Source: Acidobacteriota bacterium (GTDB lineage: Bacteria; Acidobacteriota; Terriglobia; Bryobacterales; Bryobacteraceae). From it: a stretch of 40,911 bases of DNA. Where the stretch lies: contig JAFLBB010000039.1 of NCBI GenBank assembly GCA_017304135.1, positions 1-40,911 on the forward strand. The letters are read 5' to 3'. How positions within the stretch are numbered: the stretch's first letter is position 1; every line of letters starts with the position of its first letter. Positions 1 to 8,705 of the stretch are shown piece after piece. Below the pieces are notes generated by a model. The model did no database searches. It saw nothing but the letters and a program-made list of their open reading frames with translations, and had not been told where the DNA came from. The translations under genes were made by a program, and so were the position numbers.

Positions 1-59
1 CCAGCCGCCGTACAGCGGCCAGCTTGAACTCCTTGGTGAAAAGCCTACGCGACATTCCC

Positions 60-755
60 ATGACTCAATTCTCCATTCGATGGATTTTGAGTCTTAACCG
101 TTTGTCTCAAAACGGGGGGCAAGTCCACTCCCCTTGGTCGTTCCCAGTGTGGTTAACACCTAACCTCCACCCTGACGCCTATTCCCTGCGACTTCTCGCC
201 GGCTACTTCGGGTCCTCAGAGGGCGCCCAAGACCTTACAGTTAGGTACATCCGTGATCGATTCAACCCATCGAATCTGAGAAGCCTGCCTTCTGGCACAC
301 TTGGCGGCGGGGTGTTCCGAATAAGCCGCTATTCGGCGCTTGGTGCCGATGCGAATGTCGATAACAGCACGGACTCGGGGGGCGTGCCTACCATAACGTC
401 GTCGGAGATCATTGGTGCGGACTCAGGAACACTGAGTTCGCTCCCCTCGGAAACGAAAGTGAGGATCTTACAGTTTGTATATACTACCCTGGGTACAGTG
501 AAGGAACTAAAGCTAGAGCTCCCGCTCAGACAGGCGGAACAGCCGTATCCATTGGGCTATTTCGCTGAGAACGATTTCCTCGTAACCAAGGACAGCGCAA
601 CCCTCGCCGGCTCCAGCACACCTCACCCTTTCCAAGCCCTAGCGTTCGCCAAGAAGAACCACGGGAATGTAGCTGACGGAAACATAGTCGGCGACGTGGT
701 CCCGTTTGTGCTGGACTCAATTCGGCAGGCGGGGGCAGTTGAGAGCTTTCGATGA
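60..755 (+). CDS. Hypothetical protein, 5' end uncertain
   Basis: An open frame that I do not recognise. It is open upstream to the first bases of the window, so it may be the 3' part of a longer gene. Candidate starts are TTG at 24 and ATG at 60; neither has a convincing Shine-Dalgarno sequence. The 231-residue product from ATG 60 has no clear signal peptide beyond a short hydrophobic stretch (ILSL), no Cys cluster and no catalytic motif I can name. Its composition (many Ser, Thr, Leu and Asn, balanced charges) is more protein-like than the Arg/Ala/Pro-rich shadow frames elsewhere. It ends 13 bases before the next lipoprotein start, so the two may be co-transcribed. It could also be a decayed remnant or a chance frame. 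Confidence 0.4.
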   Translation: MTQFSIRWILSLNRLSQNGGQVHSPWSFPVWLTPNLHPDAYSLRLLAGYFGSSEGAQDLTVRYIRDRFNPSNLRSLPSGTLGGGVFRISRYSALGADANVDNSTDSGGVPTITSSEIIGADSGTLSSLPSETKVRILQFVYTTLGTVKELKLELPLRQAEQPYPLGYFAENDFLVTKDSATLAGSSTPHPFQALAFAKKNHGNVADGNIVGDVVPFVLDSIRQAGAVESFR

Positions 756-768
756 ACCTTCCACCCAT

Positions 769-1509
769 ATGAGGCATTTTACACTGCCGAACAGAAGCGC
801 AGCGGTCGCCCTTCTCTCGACCGTGCTCGTAGGCTGCGGCACGGAGGCCAATCTCCGGGTACAGCAGAGCGCCCCCGGGATTCAGGCGGGATTTGTCGAA
901 TTCCCAGTCTGGAGGCTCACACCGGATCAACCGTTTCCATACCCTGATACGTTCGTTGGCCGACTAGCAGGTGAGGGTGCGAAGCTGGAGATTCTCGTCC
1001 GGGCGGGCAGCCGGGATGCTGTGCTATCCCTCGACTGCTATGCAATCCGGCTCCAGCCGCCATTTCCGGTGCGTCCGGCTAGAGCGAGTGAGTGGGAAGC
1101 AGCCGTTGCTGGTGCTCTACCCGGAAAGCAAAATGTCTATCGGAAACACGGTAGCACTCCCTCGCTGGAGTTCCGGGGCCGGACTTACAAGTGGCAGGGC
1201 CAATTTTGGCGGGAGACCTCCATCTCGCCGGGAGGCCGTTGGCTGGTCCACTACAGCCACGACGATGGTGATTGGACCCGAATTGGCCGGGGAACCGGCC
1301 CCTTCGCACGAGGCACTCCCGCAAAAGGAGCAGCATACTTCGAGGCCTTTGACACCACTACGGGAAACCGCGTGCTTCTGGCGAGAACCAGATGGTCTGA
1401 TGAACTTACGTCCGGTGCGGTGGAGTGGATCGGCGCCCGGCATCTAATGCTCACTGTGAACACGCACTTGTCGTTTCGGCAGAGATGTCTGTTCGTGGCT
1501 TTCCCGTAA
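769..1509 (+). CDS. Putative lipoprotein, unknown function
   Basis: The frame can be extended upstream to GTG 706, but ATG 769 gives a clean lipoprotein signal: a short basic N-terminus, a hydrophobic core, and a lipobox ending VGC with the Cys near residue 25. The product is 246 residues and should be anchored in the membrane facing the periplasm. The middle carries a stretch like one WD40/TolB-type blade (SPGGRWLVHYSHDDGD), followed by a beta-rich C-terminus (RVLLARTRWSDE). A partial beta-propeller or a small beta-sandwich fits; I assign no enzyme activity. It lies 13 bases after the preceding frame and 40 bases before the next exported protein, so all three may form one transcript. Confidence 0.65.
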   Translation: MRHFTLPNRSAAVALLSTVLVGCGTEANLRVQQSAPGIQAGFVEFPVWRLTPDQPFPYPDTFVGRLAGEGAKLEILVRAGSRDAVLSLDCYAIRLQPPFPVRPARASEWEAAVAGALPGKQNVYRKHGSTPSLEFRGRTYKWQGQFWRETSISPGGRWLVHYSHDDGDWTRIGRGTGPFARGTPAKGAAYFEAFDTTTGNRVLLARTRWSDELTSGAVEWIGARHLMLTVNTHLSFRQRCLFVAFP

Positions 1510-1549
1510 TCATTCTAAATACTAATTATATCATCAACCGGAGGTCATT

Positions 1550-3931
1550 ATGAAACTGATTTTCGTGAATATCCTGATCATCTTACACATCCTTATTCTC
1601 CCAGGGTTGCATGCCCAAATTCTGTCCGAACCGCAGTCGCAAGTCGCGCTGCTGAACCTACAACAGGCCGTCGCCTTGGCTCCGGCGGCCACCGCCATGA
1701 CGAGCGTGGATATTGTTCATGATTCGAGCGCTACGGGAAAAGCTGTGATCGATATTGTGGCCACGAACCCCGGTGTTGTTTTCTCACTGCTCACACCGGC
1801 TGGCGTCACAGTCACTTCCGCCAATGCGGTTTCGTTGGGCTACACGTTCGACACATACACGGTGGGCGCTCAGGATGCCTCGATGCTGACGGTTCCCCTC
1901 CTTTCGGAGGGCACACACATGGTGATGCACTTTCCACAGGGGCAAGCTTCGGGGACCTACCAGGTGCGGGCGGATACAACGGCGGTCACTTCCCAGACAG
2001 GCATTTATGTCAGTTACTACTCGCCCTCGCGCGTCCGGGCCGGCGTCACCACCGGCGGCGCGCTCTATCGGACGGGGCAAACCGTTGCACTCTCCGCGCT
2101 CGTGTTCGATGGCAATACACCCATCCCAGGGGCGACGATCACGGCGGAGATTGCCAGGGTTGTGCCGGTGGCCGGTCAGGCTAGCATCGGCTCCTATTCG
2201 TTGCAGAGTTCGACGGCGGCCGGCACGGGCCGGACCCGGTATGTCTACAAGGCGAGCGTGACGAACTCCGGCGCGGCGGCCCAAATGGTAGTGGGCATTG
2301 CCGCGAGCACGTCGCCCGATCTGAGCGTGGTTGACGCCAGGTTAATGTTTGGCAACGTCGCCGCCGGCGGAACGGCCGTCAGCCAGGACACGTTCACTAT
2401 CGAGATGCCCACGGGGGTGAGCTTTTCTCCCTCCATGCTGCAATGGGAGATCGGCGCCGACGGGGCGGTGACTTCGGTGCCATTGGTTGATTCAGGACCG
2501 GGCGACACTCAGCCGAACGATGGTGTGTACAACGGTTCGTTCGTGCCGCCCGGCGCGGGTGAATACACTGTGGTCGCGCGGGTGGCAGGTTCCGCGGGCG
2601 GGGTGGCGTTCCTCCGGCACGCTATCACCAGTTTCTCAGTTTCGGCCCCCACGGCAACGATTACTTCGTTCCAGGATTCGCTTATCGACGAAGACGGAAA
2701 CACGCTCGCCGATAGCCTCAACCTCATAGCCAACGTTTCCGTGCAGACAGCGGGTCAGTACATTCTCCGCGTGAACCTCCAGGATGCGAATCAGAAAGTA
2801 GTGCAGGGGGTTGTATCCGGGGCATTGACGGCTGGCACCAATACAATGACCATCCGAATCCCGGCGAGCCGGGTGGTGGCGGCGCTCTCCGCGAATGGAC
2901 CCTGGACGATCCGGTATGCAACCCTGTCTCTCCAGTCATCCGGCAAGGAGGTGGTTGCGGACCAGAGGACCAGTGCATGGACCACGGGGGGACATCTGTT
3001 GTCCGCCTTTGACCGCGGCCCGCTCAACTTTACGGGAACCAACAATGCCGCGGTGGGGGTGGATGCGAACGGTGTGAGCGGATTTGAGACTTTGCGAATT
3101 GAGTTTGGCGTCTACACCGCCGAGGCGTCGAATTGCATTTGGAGCGTGCGATTGCGGAATGCGCAGGGAAGCACGGTGGAGACAGCCGACGGACGCACCC
3201 AGTTGATTGCCGGCAACAACACGGCGAGCGTTGCACTCAACGGCCCGCGCATACGGCGGAGCAACCTCAACGGACCATATCTGGTGGATGTGTCGGGGTC
3301 TCGCCTGGGCGCACCACTGCGGCAGGCTGGGCTGTTTCAAACACAGACGCTGCAGGCGACGCAGTTTGAGAACACGGCTCCGAGCTTTACGGTTGCGGCC
3401 GAGAGTTCCGCACTTTCCGTCCAGCAAAACAAGAAGGGAATTTACGTGCTGAACGTGACGCCCGTGGGTGGGTTTCGCGGCCAGGTTACGTTCACGATCA
3501 GCGGAGTCCCCGCCACGACGACGGCGAGTTTCCAGCCGAATCCGGTTGATGATGAGGGGCCGACGTATCTGGCGGTGAGGCCTGGAGCAACGGCCGCGGC
3601 TGGCATCCATGCGATGACGGTTACCGCAACCGGCCCACAATCGAACGCCACGATCCCGTTGACCATGACGATTCCCGGAACCGCTACAGGGCCAGTGTTC
3701 ACCCCAGCCGGTGGCTCTTACTCGTCGGCTCAGACAGTGACCATCAGTTCACCGACGCAAGGCGCTTCCGTCCGGTACACGACCGACGGCAGCATTCCGA
3801 CGGTCACAACGGGGATCGTCTACACAAGCCCGATTGCAGTTAGCGCGACGAGTACGGTGCGGGCCATCGCCTATGGCGCTGGTCTGACCATCAGCGCAGT
3901 GACAAGCGCTACGTACACGATTCAGCCATAG
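1550..3931 (+). CDS. Exported multidomain Ig-like protein with C-terminal chitobiase-type domain
   Basis: The start is supported by GGAGG at 1540-1544 and an N-terminal signal peptide (long Ile/Leu-rich core ending LHAQ). The 793-residue protein is a chain of beta-sandwich modules: residues about 45-160 look like a pre-peptidase or anchor-type domain, 160-370 like macroglobulin/Ig-type modules with a PNDGVYNGSF motif, 370-620 further repeats, and about 620-710 an Ig-like module (FTISGVPATTTASFQPNP). Residues about 715-790 match the chitobiase/beta-hexosaminidase C-terminal domain (FTPAGGSYSSAQTVTIS, YTTDGSIPT). No catalytic domain is visible, so an adhesive or scaffold role on the cell surface is the likeliest reading. 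It ends 7 bases before a convergent gene. The upstream 40 bases are unusually AT-rich and could hold a promoter. Confidence 0.75.
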   Translation: MKLIFVNILIILHILILPGLHAQILSEPQSQVALLNLQQAVALAPAATAMTSVDIVHDSSATGKAVIDIVATNPGVVFSLLTPAGVTVTSANAVSLGYTFDTYTVGAQDASMLTVPLLSEGTHMVMHFPQGQASGTYQVRADTTAVTSQTGIYVSYYSPSRVRAGVTTGGALYRTGQTVALSALVFDGNTPIPGATITAEIARVVPVAGQASIGSYSLQSSTAAGTGRTRYVYKASVTNSGAAAQMVVGIAASTSPDLSVVDARLMFGNVAAGGTAVSQDTFTIEMPTGVSFSPSMLQWEIGADGAVTSVPLVDSGPGDTQPNDGVYNGSFVPPGAGEYTVVARVAGSAGGVAFLRHAITSFSVSAPTATITSFQDSLIDEDGNTLADSLNLIANVSVQTAGQYILRVNLQDANQKVVQGVVSGALTAGTNTMTIRIPASRVVAALSANGPWTIRYATLSLQSSGKEVVADQRTSAWTTGGHLLSAFDRGPLNFTGTNNAAVGVDANGVSGFETLRIEFGVYTAEASNCIWSVRLRNAQGSTVETADGRTQLIAGNNTASVALNGPRIRRSNLNGPYLVDVSGSRLGAPLRQAGLFQTQTLQATQFENTAPSFTVAAESSALSVQQNKKGIYVLNVTPVGGFRGQVTFTISGVPATTTASFQPNPVDDEGPTYLAVRPGATAAAGIHAMTVTATGPQSNATIPLTMTIPGTATGPVFTPAGGSYSSAQTVTISSPTQGASVRYTTDGSIPTVTTGIVYTSPIAVSATSTVRAIAYGAGLTISAVTSATYTIQP

Positions 3932-3938
3932 CGGGCGG

Positions 3939-5390
3939 CTACTCCCCGAAGCAGTACAGATGCCCCCGCGTACGCAGGTAGATGCGGCCGTCGAGGATGG
4001 CGGGGGTGGCGAGGACGGGTTCGTCGAGGTCGAGGGTGGATTCGATTTCCCAGTTGGGGGCGGCTTTGACGAGGGTGGCGACGCCGTTTTGGCTGACTAA
4101 GAGGACGCGGCCGGCGGCGGCTACGGGAGAGCTGTAGTAAGTGTCGAGGGCACCGGTGAGGCGGCCTTGTTTGTGGATGGCGCCGGTTTTGGGGTCGAGC
4201 GTGGTCAGGATGCCGCCATCTTTTACTAAGTAGAGGACACCCCGGTAAATCAGCGGCGAGGGGACGTTGGGGAGGAATTTCTGCATGCGCCAGAGGATGT
4301 GGGATTGGGTGATGTCGCCGCGGCCGCCGGGGCGGATGGCGAGCAGGGTGTTGCGGGCGGCGCGGCGGGCGCGGTAGAAGTCCCAGTCGCGTTGGAGTAA
4401 GTGGCCTTTGCCGTCGAGGTCGAGTGTGTAGAACGAGCGGCGCATGCGTTCGTCGACTTCGTCGGGCGTGAGCTTGGCGTCGGCGTTTTTGTCGAACTGG
4501 GCCAGGGTTTGTTCCCAGGTCGGCGTTTCGGTGGGGGTTTCGGCTTCGCCGCCGCCTTCCCAGCCGTGGACGTAGACGATGCCGTCGTGGAGGATGGGGA
4601 GGGATTTGGGCTGCCAGGAGAAGCCGCGCGTCCACCAGAGCTTTTCGCCGGTGGCCGCGTGATAGGCGGTCACCTGGTAGGCGCCGGGGACAATCAGTTC
4701 CGGGGCGGCGTTGGGCACTTCCACGACTAGGGGCGTGACGTAAGAGCGGGTCACTTCGGGGCGTTCGGCGCGCCAGCGTTGGCGGCCGGTTTTCTTGTCG
4801 AGGGCGATGATGTAGGAGTTTGTATCCTGGTCGCAGACTAAGATGACTAAGTCGCGCCAGACGATGGGGGAGGAGCCGTGGCCGTTGACGTTGTTGAAGG
4901 GGCCGAGGGGCGTGCGCCAGAGTTCGTTGCCGTCGAGGCCATAGGCGAGGATGCCGTAGTCGGCGAGGAAGACGAAGACGGAGCGGCCGTCGCTGGCCGG
5001 GCTGGGCGAGGCGGGGGAGTTGGTGCGCTGGTAGATTTCGAGGCGCGGGCGGGGGGCTTCGCGACGCCAGAGGATTTTGCCGGTGGTTTTATCGAGGCAG
5101 ATGGTGAACAACTTACCGCCGGCGTCGACTACTTTTTCGGCGCGGCCGGAGTCCTGTAAGTTGCCGCCCTCGGCCCCGGTGAGGAAGATGCGGTCGCCGA
5201 TGATGACGGGCGAGGAGTGGCCGAAGGGGAGCGGGGTCTTCCAGAGAACGTTTGTGGCGGGGCCGAAGGTGGTGGGGATGGAGGCAGACTCGGAGACCCC
5301 GGCGCCTTGCGGGCCGCGGAACATGGGCCAGTCGGCGGCTGGAGCGAGTATCGCGACGAGGAAAAGAATGGAGGTGAACCCGCAACGCAT
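3939..5390 (-). CDS. Exported PQQ-like beta-propeller protein with inserted EF-hand
   Basis: A 483-residue exported protein: the signal peptide (ILFLVAILAPAA) is followed directly by DWPMFRGPQGAG, the usual opening of PQQ-like propellers in acidobacteria and planctomycetes. Repeated blades carry the ALDKKTGRQRWRAE and ATGEKLWW type motif (D-x-x-T-G-x-x-x-W). The propeller is interrupted at about residues 285-345 by a helical insert with a canonical EF-hand loop starting at Asp300 (DKNADAKLTPDE, ligands at 1, 3, 5, 9 and 12) and a degenerate second loop at about 324 (DLDGKGHLLQRD). The family does not imply bound PQQ; many members are scaffolds or BamB-like. It lies 36 bases from the TonB receptor upstream on the same strand and converges on the preceding gene. 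No Shine-Dalgarno sequence is seen before the ATG. Confidence 0.85.
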   Translation of the reverse strand: MRCGFTSILFLVAILAPAADWPMFRGPQGAGVSESASIPTTFGPATNVLWKTPLPFGHSSPVIIGDRIFLTGAEGGNLQDSGRAEKVVDAGGKLFTICLDKTTGKILWRREAPRPRLEIYQRTNSPASPSPASDGRSVFVFLADYGILAYGLDGNELWRTPLGPFNNVNGHGSSPIVWRDLVILVCDQDTNSYIIALDKKTGRQRWRAERPEVTRSYVTPLVVEVPNAAPELIVPGAYQVTAYHAATGEKLWWTRGFSWQPKSLPILHDGIVYVHGWEGGGEAETPTETPTWEQTLAQFDKNADAKLTPDEVDERMRRSFYTLDLDGKGHLLQRDWDFYRARRAARNTLLAIRPGGRGDITQSHILWRMQKFLPNVPSPLIYRGVLYLVKDGGILTTLDPKTGAIHKQGRLTGALDTYYSSPVAAAGRVLLVSQNGVATLVKAAPNWEIESTLDLDEPVLATPAILDGRIYLRTRGHLYCFGE

Positions 5391-5425
5391 GGGGAGATGA
5401 TATCGCGGGTTCCCGTGGGGCGCGG

Positions 5426-8400
5426 TCAGAAAACGAACCGCAGGCCCATCTGCATGATGCGCGGGCCGGAGGTGGAGTCGATCTGGCCGGGGCGGACGGC
5501 GCCGATGTTGGCGCGGGGGTTGCCGAGGTTGGCGTGGTTCAGGGCGTTGAACATTTCCCAGCGGTATTGGAGTTCGCGGCGTTCGGAGAAGCGGAAGCCT
5601 TTGAAGAGGGCGAAGTCGAGGTTGTAACTGCCGGGGCCGATGATCACGTTGCGGCCGAAGTTTCCGAAGGTGCCGAGGGCGGGGATGGCGAAGGCGGAGG
5701 CGTTGAAGTAAGCGGCCATTTGTTCGTCGCGGGAGCGGCCGGAGGCGAGGTAGGGGTCGCCGACTAGGTTGGCGCGTTGGGTGCCGGTGCCGGAGAGGGC
5801 GCGGTCACTGCCGGAGACAACGTTGATGGGGGTGCCGGTTTGGGCGGTGAAGATGCCGTTGGTTTGCCAGCCGCCGAGGATCCATTTGGCAATGCCGGTG
5901 GAGGGGCCGGGGAGGTCCCACAGGAAACTGGCGACGAAGCGCTGGCGGACGTCGAAGTCAGAGAGCCCCTTATCGGCGCCGATATCGAATGGGTTCTGGC
6001 CGTTGAAGCCGTCGACCTCGAGGGAGGACATATCGAGGGAGCGGCCATAGGTGTAACTGGCGAGGATGGTGTAGCCCTTGGAGAAGCGCTTATTCAGCGT
6101 AAGTTGGAGCGAGTTGTAACTGGAGTTGATGATGCTCTGGTAATTGATGACGCTTTGGAAGTTAGGCGCGAAGGGGCGGCGGTTGTTGATGTTGGCCGTG
6201 GTGGCGCCGGGACCGAAGAGGGCGGGGTTGGCTTCGACGCGCATGGGGAGTTTGGTGCCTTTGGAGCCGATGTAGGCGGCGGTGACGGTGAAGCCGGCGG
6301 CGAGTTCGCGCTGGAGGTTGACGTTCCACTGCTGGAGGTAGGCGGTGGCGAGGTCAGGGTCGATGGAGAGGCCGACGGTGACGGGGAGTAAGTAGCGGTA
6401 AGCGGCGCGTTCGGCATCGGTGGCGGGGGGCGTGTAGGGGAAGGGATTGACGCGGCCGCGGTAGGGGTCAGAGAGGCTGAAGGGCTGATTGATGGTGGTT
6501 TGGAAAGAGAAGGGGGGCGAGTTGACGAAGTGGCTGAGCATGTGGAAACGGGGGGAGTCAAAGAAGATGCCGTAGCCCATGCGGACGCTGGTTTTGGTGG
6601 AGCCGCGGGGACGCCAGGCGAGGCTGGCGCGGGGGGCGAGGTTATTCCAATCGGTTTGGGTGCCGCCGCGCTGGACGCCGTTGTCGCCTACGTAAAGCAG
6701 GCCGGCGGGGGCGGAGGGGTAGACCGTGGATTGCTGGCCGGGGCGGAAGACGGTAAGTTCGTCGTTTTTGGCGTAGAAGGGAAGGTAGGGTTCCCAGCGG
6801 AGGCCGAGGCTGAGGTTGAGGTTATTCGTAAGTTTGATGTCGTCCTGGGCGTAGAGGGAGGGCGACCAGTTGGCGTTCTTGTTGATGCGGAGGGAGCCCT
6901 GGGTGAAGTTGAAGGGCCGGCCGAGGAGGAAGTCGGCGAAGGGCTCGGTGGCGAAGCGGCCGTCGAAGTTGAACTGGGGGTCGATGCCGTTGCCGGTAAC
7001 GCGGTCGGAGTAACTGTAGCGGAGTTCGCCGCCGAATTTCACCTGGTGACGGCCGCGGATCCAGGAGAGGTTGTAAGTGCCTTGGTAGGTGCGGCGGTCG
7101 ATGGTGACCAGGTTGTCCTGGTTGAGGTTCCAGTAACCGGTCACCTGTCCGCGGTAATGGGGGACGAGGGCAAGTCCGCCGGTGTCGGGCGCGCCGCGGC
7201 CGACGTTGATGCCGAGGTCCTTATACGAGACTCCGGTGCCGGAGCCGAAGGGGAGGGGGCCGCGGTCGATCTTGGTTTGGTTGCCGGTGAACTGGCCGAC
7301 GGCGAGGAGGGCGGGCGAGAGGGTCCAGGTGTGCTGGCCCTGAATGTTCCAGTTATCGAAGGCGTTTTCGGCGCGCAGCACGGGGAGGCCGGCGGTGTTG
7401 TCGGCGGCGCTGGTGCTTTGGAAGACGCGCGCGGAAAGGCGCTGCGAAGCGCTGAGGAGGTGGTCGACGCGGCCGATCAACTGGTCGGCGTTTTCGTTAG
7501 CGGGACGGTTGAAGACGAAGCGGTTGCCGGAGGAGTTGGGGAGTGGAACCTGGAGTTTATCGAGGAAGGCGACGGCGGCGGGGTCGAAGCGCGAGGCCGG
7601 GATGAGGGCGTTGGGGAAGGGGGCGTTGTTGGCGTTGGGGTCGGTGGGTTTGCGGGCGATGGCGGAGAAGTCGCCGGCGCGCTGGGCGGCGGTGGCGGTG
7701 ACGAGTCCGGAGAAGGTGGCGGCCTGGCGTTCGCGGAGGCCCTCGTAGGAGGCAAAGAAGAAGGTGCGGTTTTTGAGAATGGGGCCGCCGATGGAGCCTC
7801 CGAACTGATTGCGGCGGAGCTTGCCTTTCTCCAGCCCGAAGAAGGCGCGCGAGTCCATGGCGTCGTTGCGGAGGAACTCATAGGCCGAGCCGTGAAATTC
7901 GTTGGTGCCGGACTTAGTTGTTGCGTTGATGATGGCGCCGGAGTTGCGGCCATACTCGGCGGAGAAGTTATTGGTTTGGATGCTGAACTCTTCAAGCGCG
8001 TCGGGGTTGGGAATGAGAGCGGCGGTGTTCAGTTGGGGATCGTTGTTATCGCCCCCGTCGAGTAAGTAGTTGTTGGCCGTGCCGCGGGCGCCGTTGACGG
8101 AGATGCCTTCGTTCTGGCCGAGGCCGTTATTGCCGGCCGAGGAGACGGCGCCGGGAACGAGGCGCACGAGTTGAAGAGCGTTGCGGCCGTTGAGCGGCAG
8201 TTCGGTGATGCGGCGTTCGTCGACGGTTTCCTTGATGGTGGCGCCGACGGTTTCGACAAGCGCGACAGCGCCGCCGACGGTGATGGCTTCGGTAACCTGG
8301 CCGAGTTCGAGCTTGGCCTCCACCTGGCGGGTGGCTTCGGCGTCGAGACGGAAGGCGGCGGACTTGAAGGGGCGGAAGCCGTCGCGGGTGATTTCGACAT

Positions 8401-8611
8401 GGTAGTCGCCGATGGGGAGGCGGGGGAGGATGAAGCGGCCGTTCGCGTCGGAGGTGGCGTTGAAGATGAGGCCGGTGAGCTGATTGACGCCTCTGATGGC
8501 GGCTCCGGGGACGGCGGCGCCGGAAGAGTCATAGACGGCGCCGTTGATTTGGCCGGTGGATTGGGCAAGGAGCGTTGTGGCGGCGAGGGCCGCTAGAAGA
8601 AGAAGTTTCAT
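5426..8611 (-). CDS. Oar-like TonB-dependent receptor with carboxypeptidase-regulatory-like domain
   Basis: An outer-membrane receptor or transporter of about 1061 residues. The frame can be extended far upstream, but the real N-terminus is the signal peptide MKLLLLAALAATTLLAQ (ATG at 8611, or 8620 for a three-residue longer form). Residues about 20-110 form a CarboxypepD_reg-like/CnaB-type domain (INGAVYDSSGAAVPGA). The plug follows with the diagnostic ELPLNGRNALQLVRLVPGA near residue 135, then ISVNGARGTANNYLLDGGDN. The rest is a long beta-barrel ending in RFVF, with the C-terminal Phe typical of outer-membrane barrels. These receptors are expanded in acidobacteria; the substrate cannot be read from sequence, though oligosaccharides are often proposed. 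It is divergent from the SBBP propeller gene and probably co-transcribed with the PQQ propeller downstream. Confidence 0.93.
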   Translation of the reverse strand: MKLLLLAALAATTLLAQSTGQINGAVYDSSGAAVPGAAIRGVNQLTGLIFNATSDANGRFILPRLPIGDYHVEITRDGFRPFKSAAFRLDAEATRQVEAKLELGQVTEAITVGGAVALVETVGATIKETVDERRITELPLNGRNALQLVRLVPGAVSSAGNNGLGQNEGISVNGARGTANNYLLDGGDNNDPQLNTAALIPNPDALEEFSIQTNNFSAEYGRNSGAIINATTKSGTNEFHGSAYEFLRNDAMDSRAFFGLEKGKLRRNQFGGSIGGPILKNRTFFFASYEGLRERQAATFSGLVTATAAQRAGDFSAIARKPTDPNANNAPFPNALIPASRFDPAAVAFLDKLQVPLPNSSGNRFVFNRPANENADQLIGRVDHLLSASQRLSARVFQSTSAADNTAGLPVLRAENAFDNWNIQGQHTWTLSPALLAVGQFTGNQTKIDRGPLPFGSGTGVSYKDLGINVGRGAPDTGGLALVPHYRGQVTGYWNLNQDNLVTIDRRTYQGTYNLSWIRGRHQVKFGGELRYSYSDRVTGNGIDPQFNFDGRFATEPFADFLLGRPFNFTQGSLRINKNANWSPSLYAQDDIKLTNNLNLSLGLRWEPYLPFYAKNDELTVFRPGQQSTVYPSAPAGLLYVGDNGVQRGGTQTDWNNLAPRASLAWRPRGSTKTSVRMGYGIFFDSPRFHMLSHFVNSPPFSFQTTINQPFSLSDPYRGRVNPFPYTPPATDAERAAYRYLLPVTVGLSIDPDLATAYLQQWNVNLQRELAAGFTVTAAYIGSKGTKLPMRVEANPALFGPGATTANINNRRPFAPNFQSVINYQSIINSSYNSLQLTLNKRFSKGYTILASYTYGRSLDMSSLEVDGFNGQNPFDIGADKGLSDFDVRQRFVASFLWDLPGPSTGIAKWILGGWQTNGIFTAQTGTPINVVSGSDRALSGTGTQRANLVGDPYLASGRSRDEQMAAYFNASAFAIPALGTFGNFGRNVIIGPGSYNLDFALFKGFRFSERRELQYRWEMFNALNHANLGNPRANIGAVRPGQIDSTSGPRIMQMGLRFVF

Positions 8612-8705
8612 GGTCTGCATTCCGGATGTGGGGGAGTCTATCGCAAAAAGGGGTGGACGGGGAAATGGCGGTGGCGAGCGGGGTGTCACTGGAGGGTGAA
8701 TTGCA

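Noticed and set aside
6500..8065. A 521-codon plus-strand frame antisense to the TonB receptor
   Set aside because: Its product is almost only Gly, Val, Ala, Glu and Asp, the usual shadow of a high-GC gene; the minus-strand frame has clear domain motifs.
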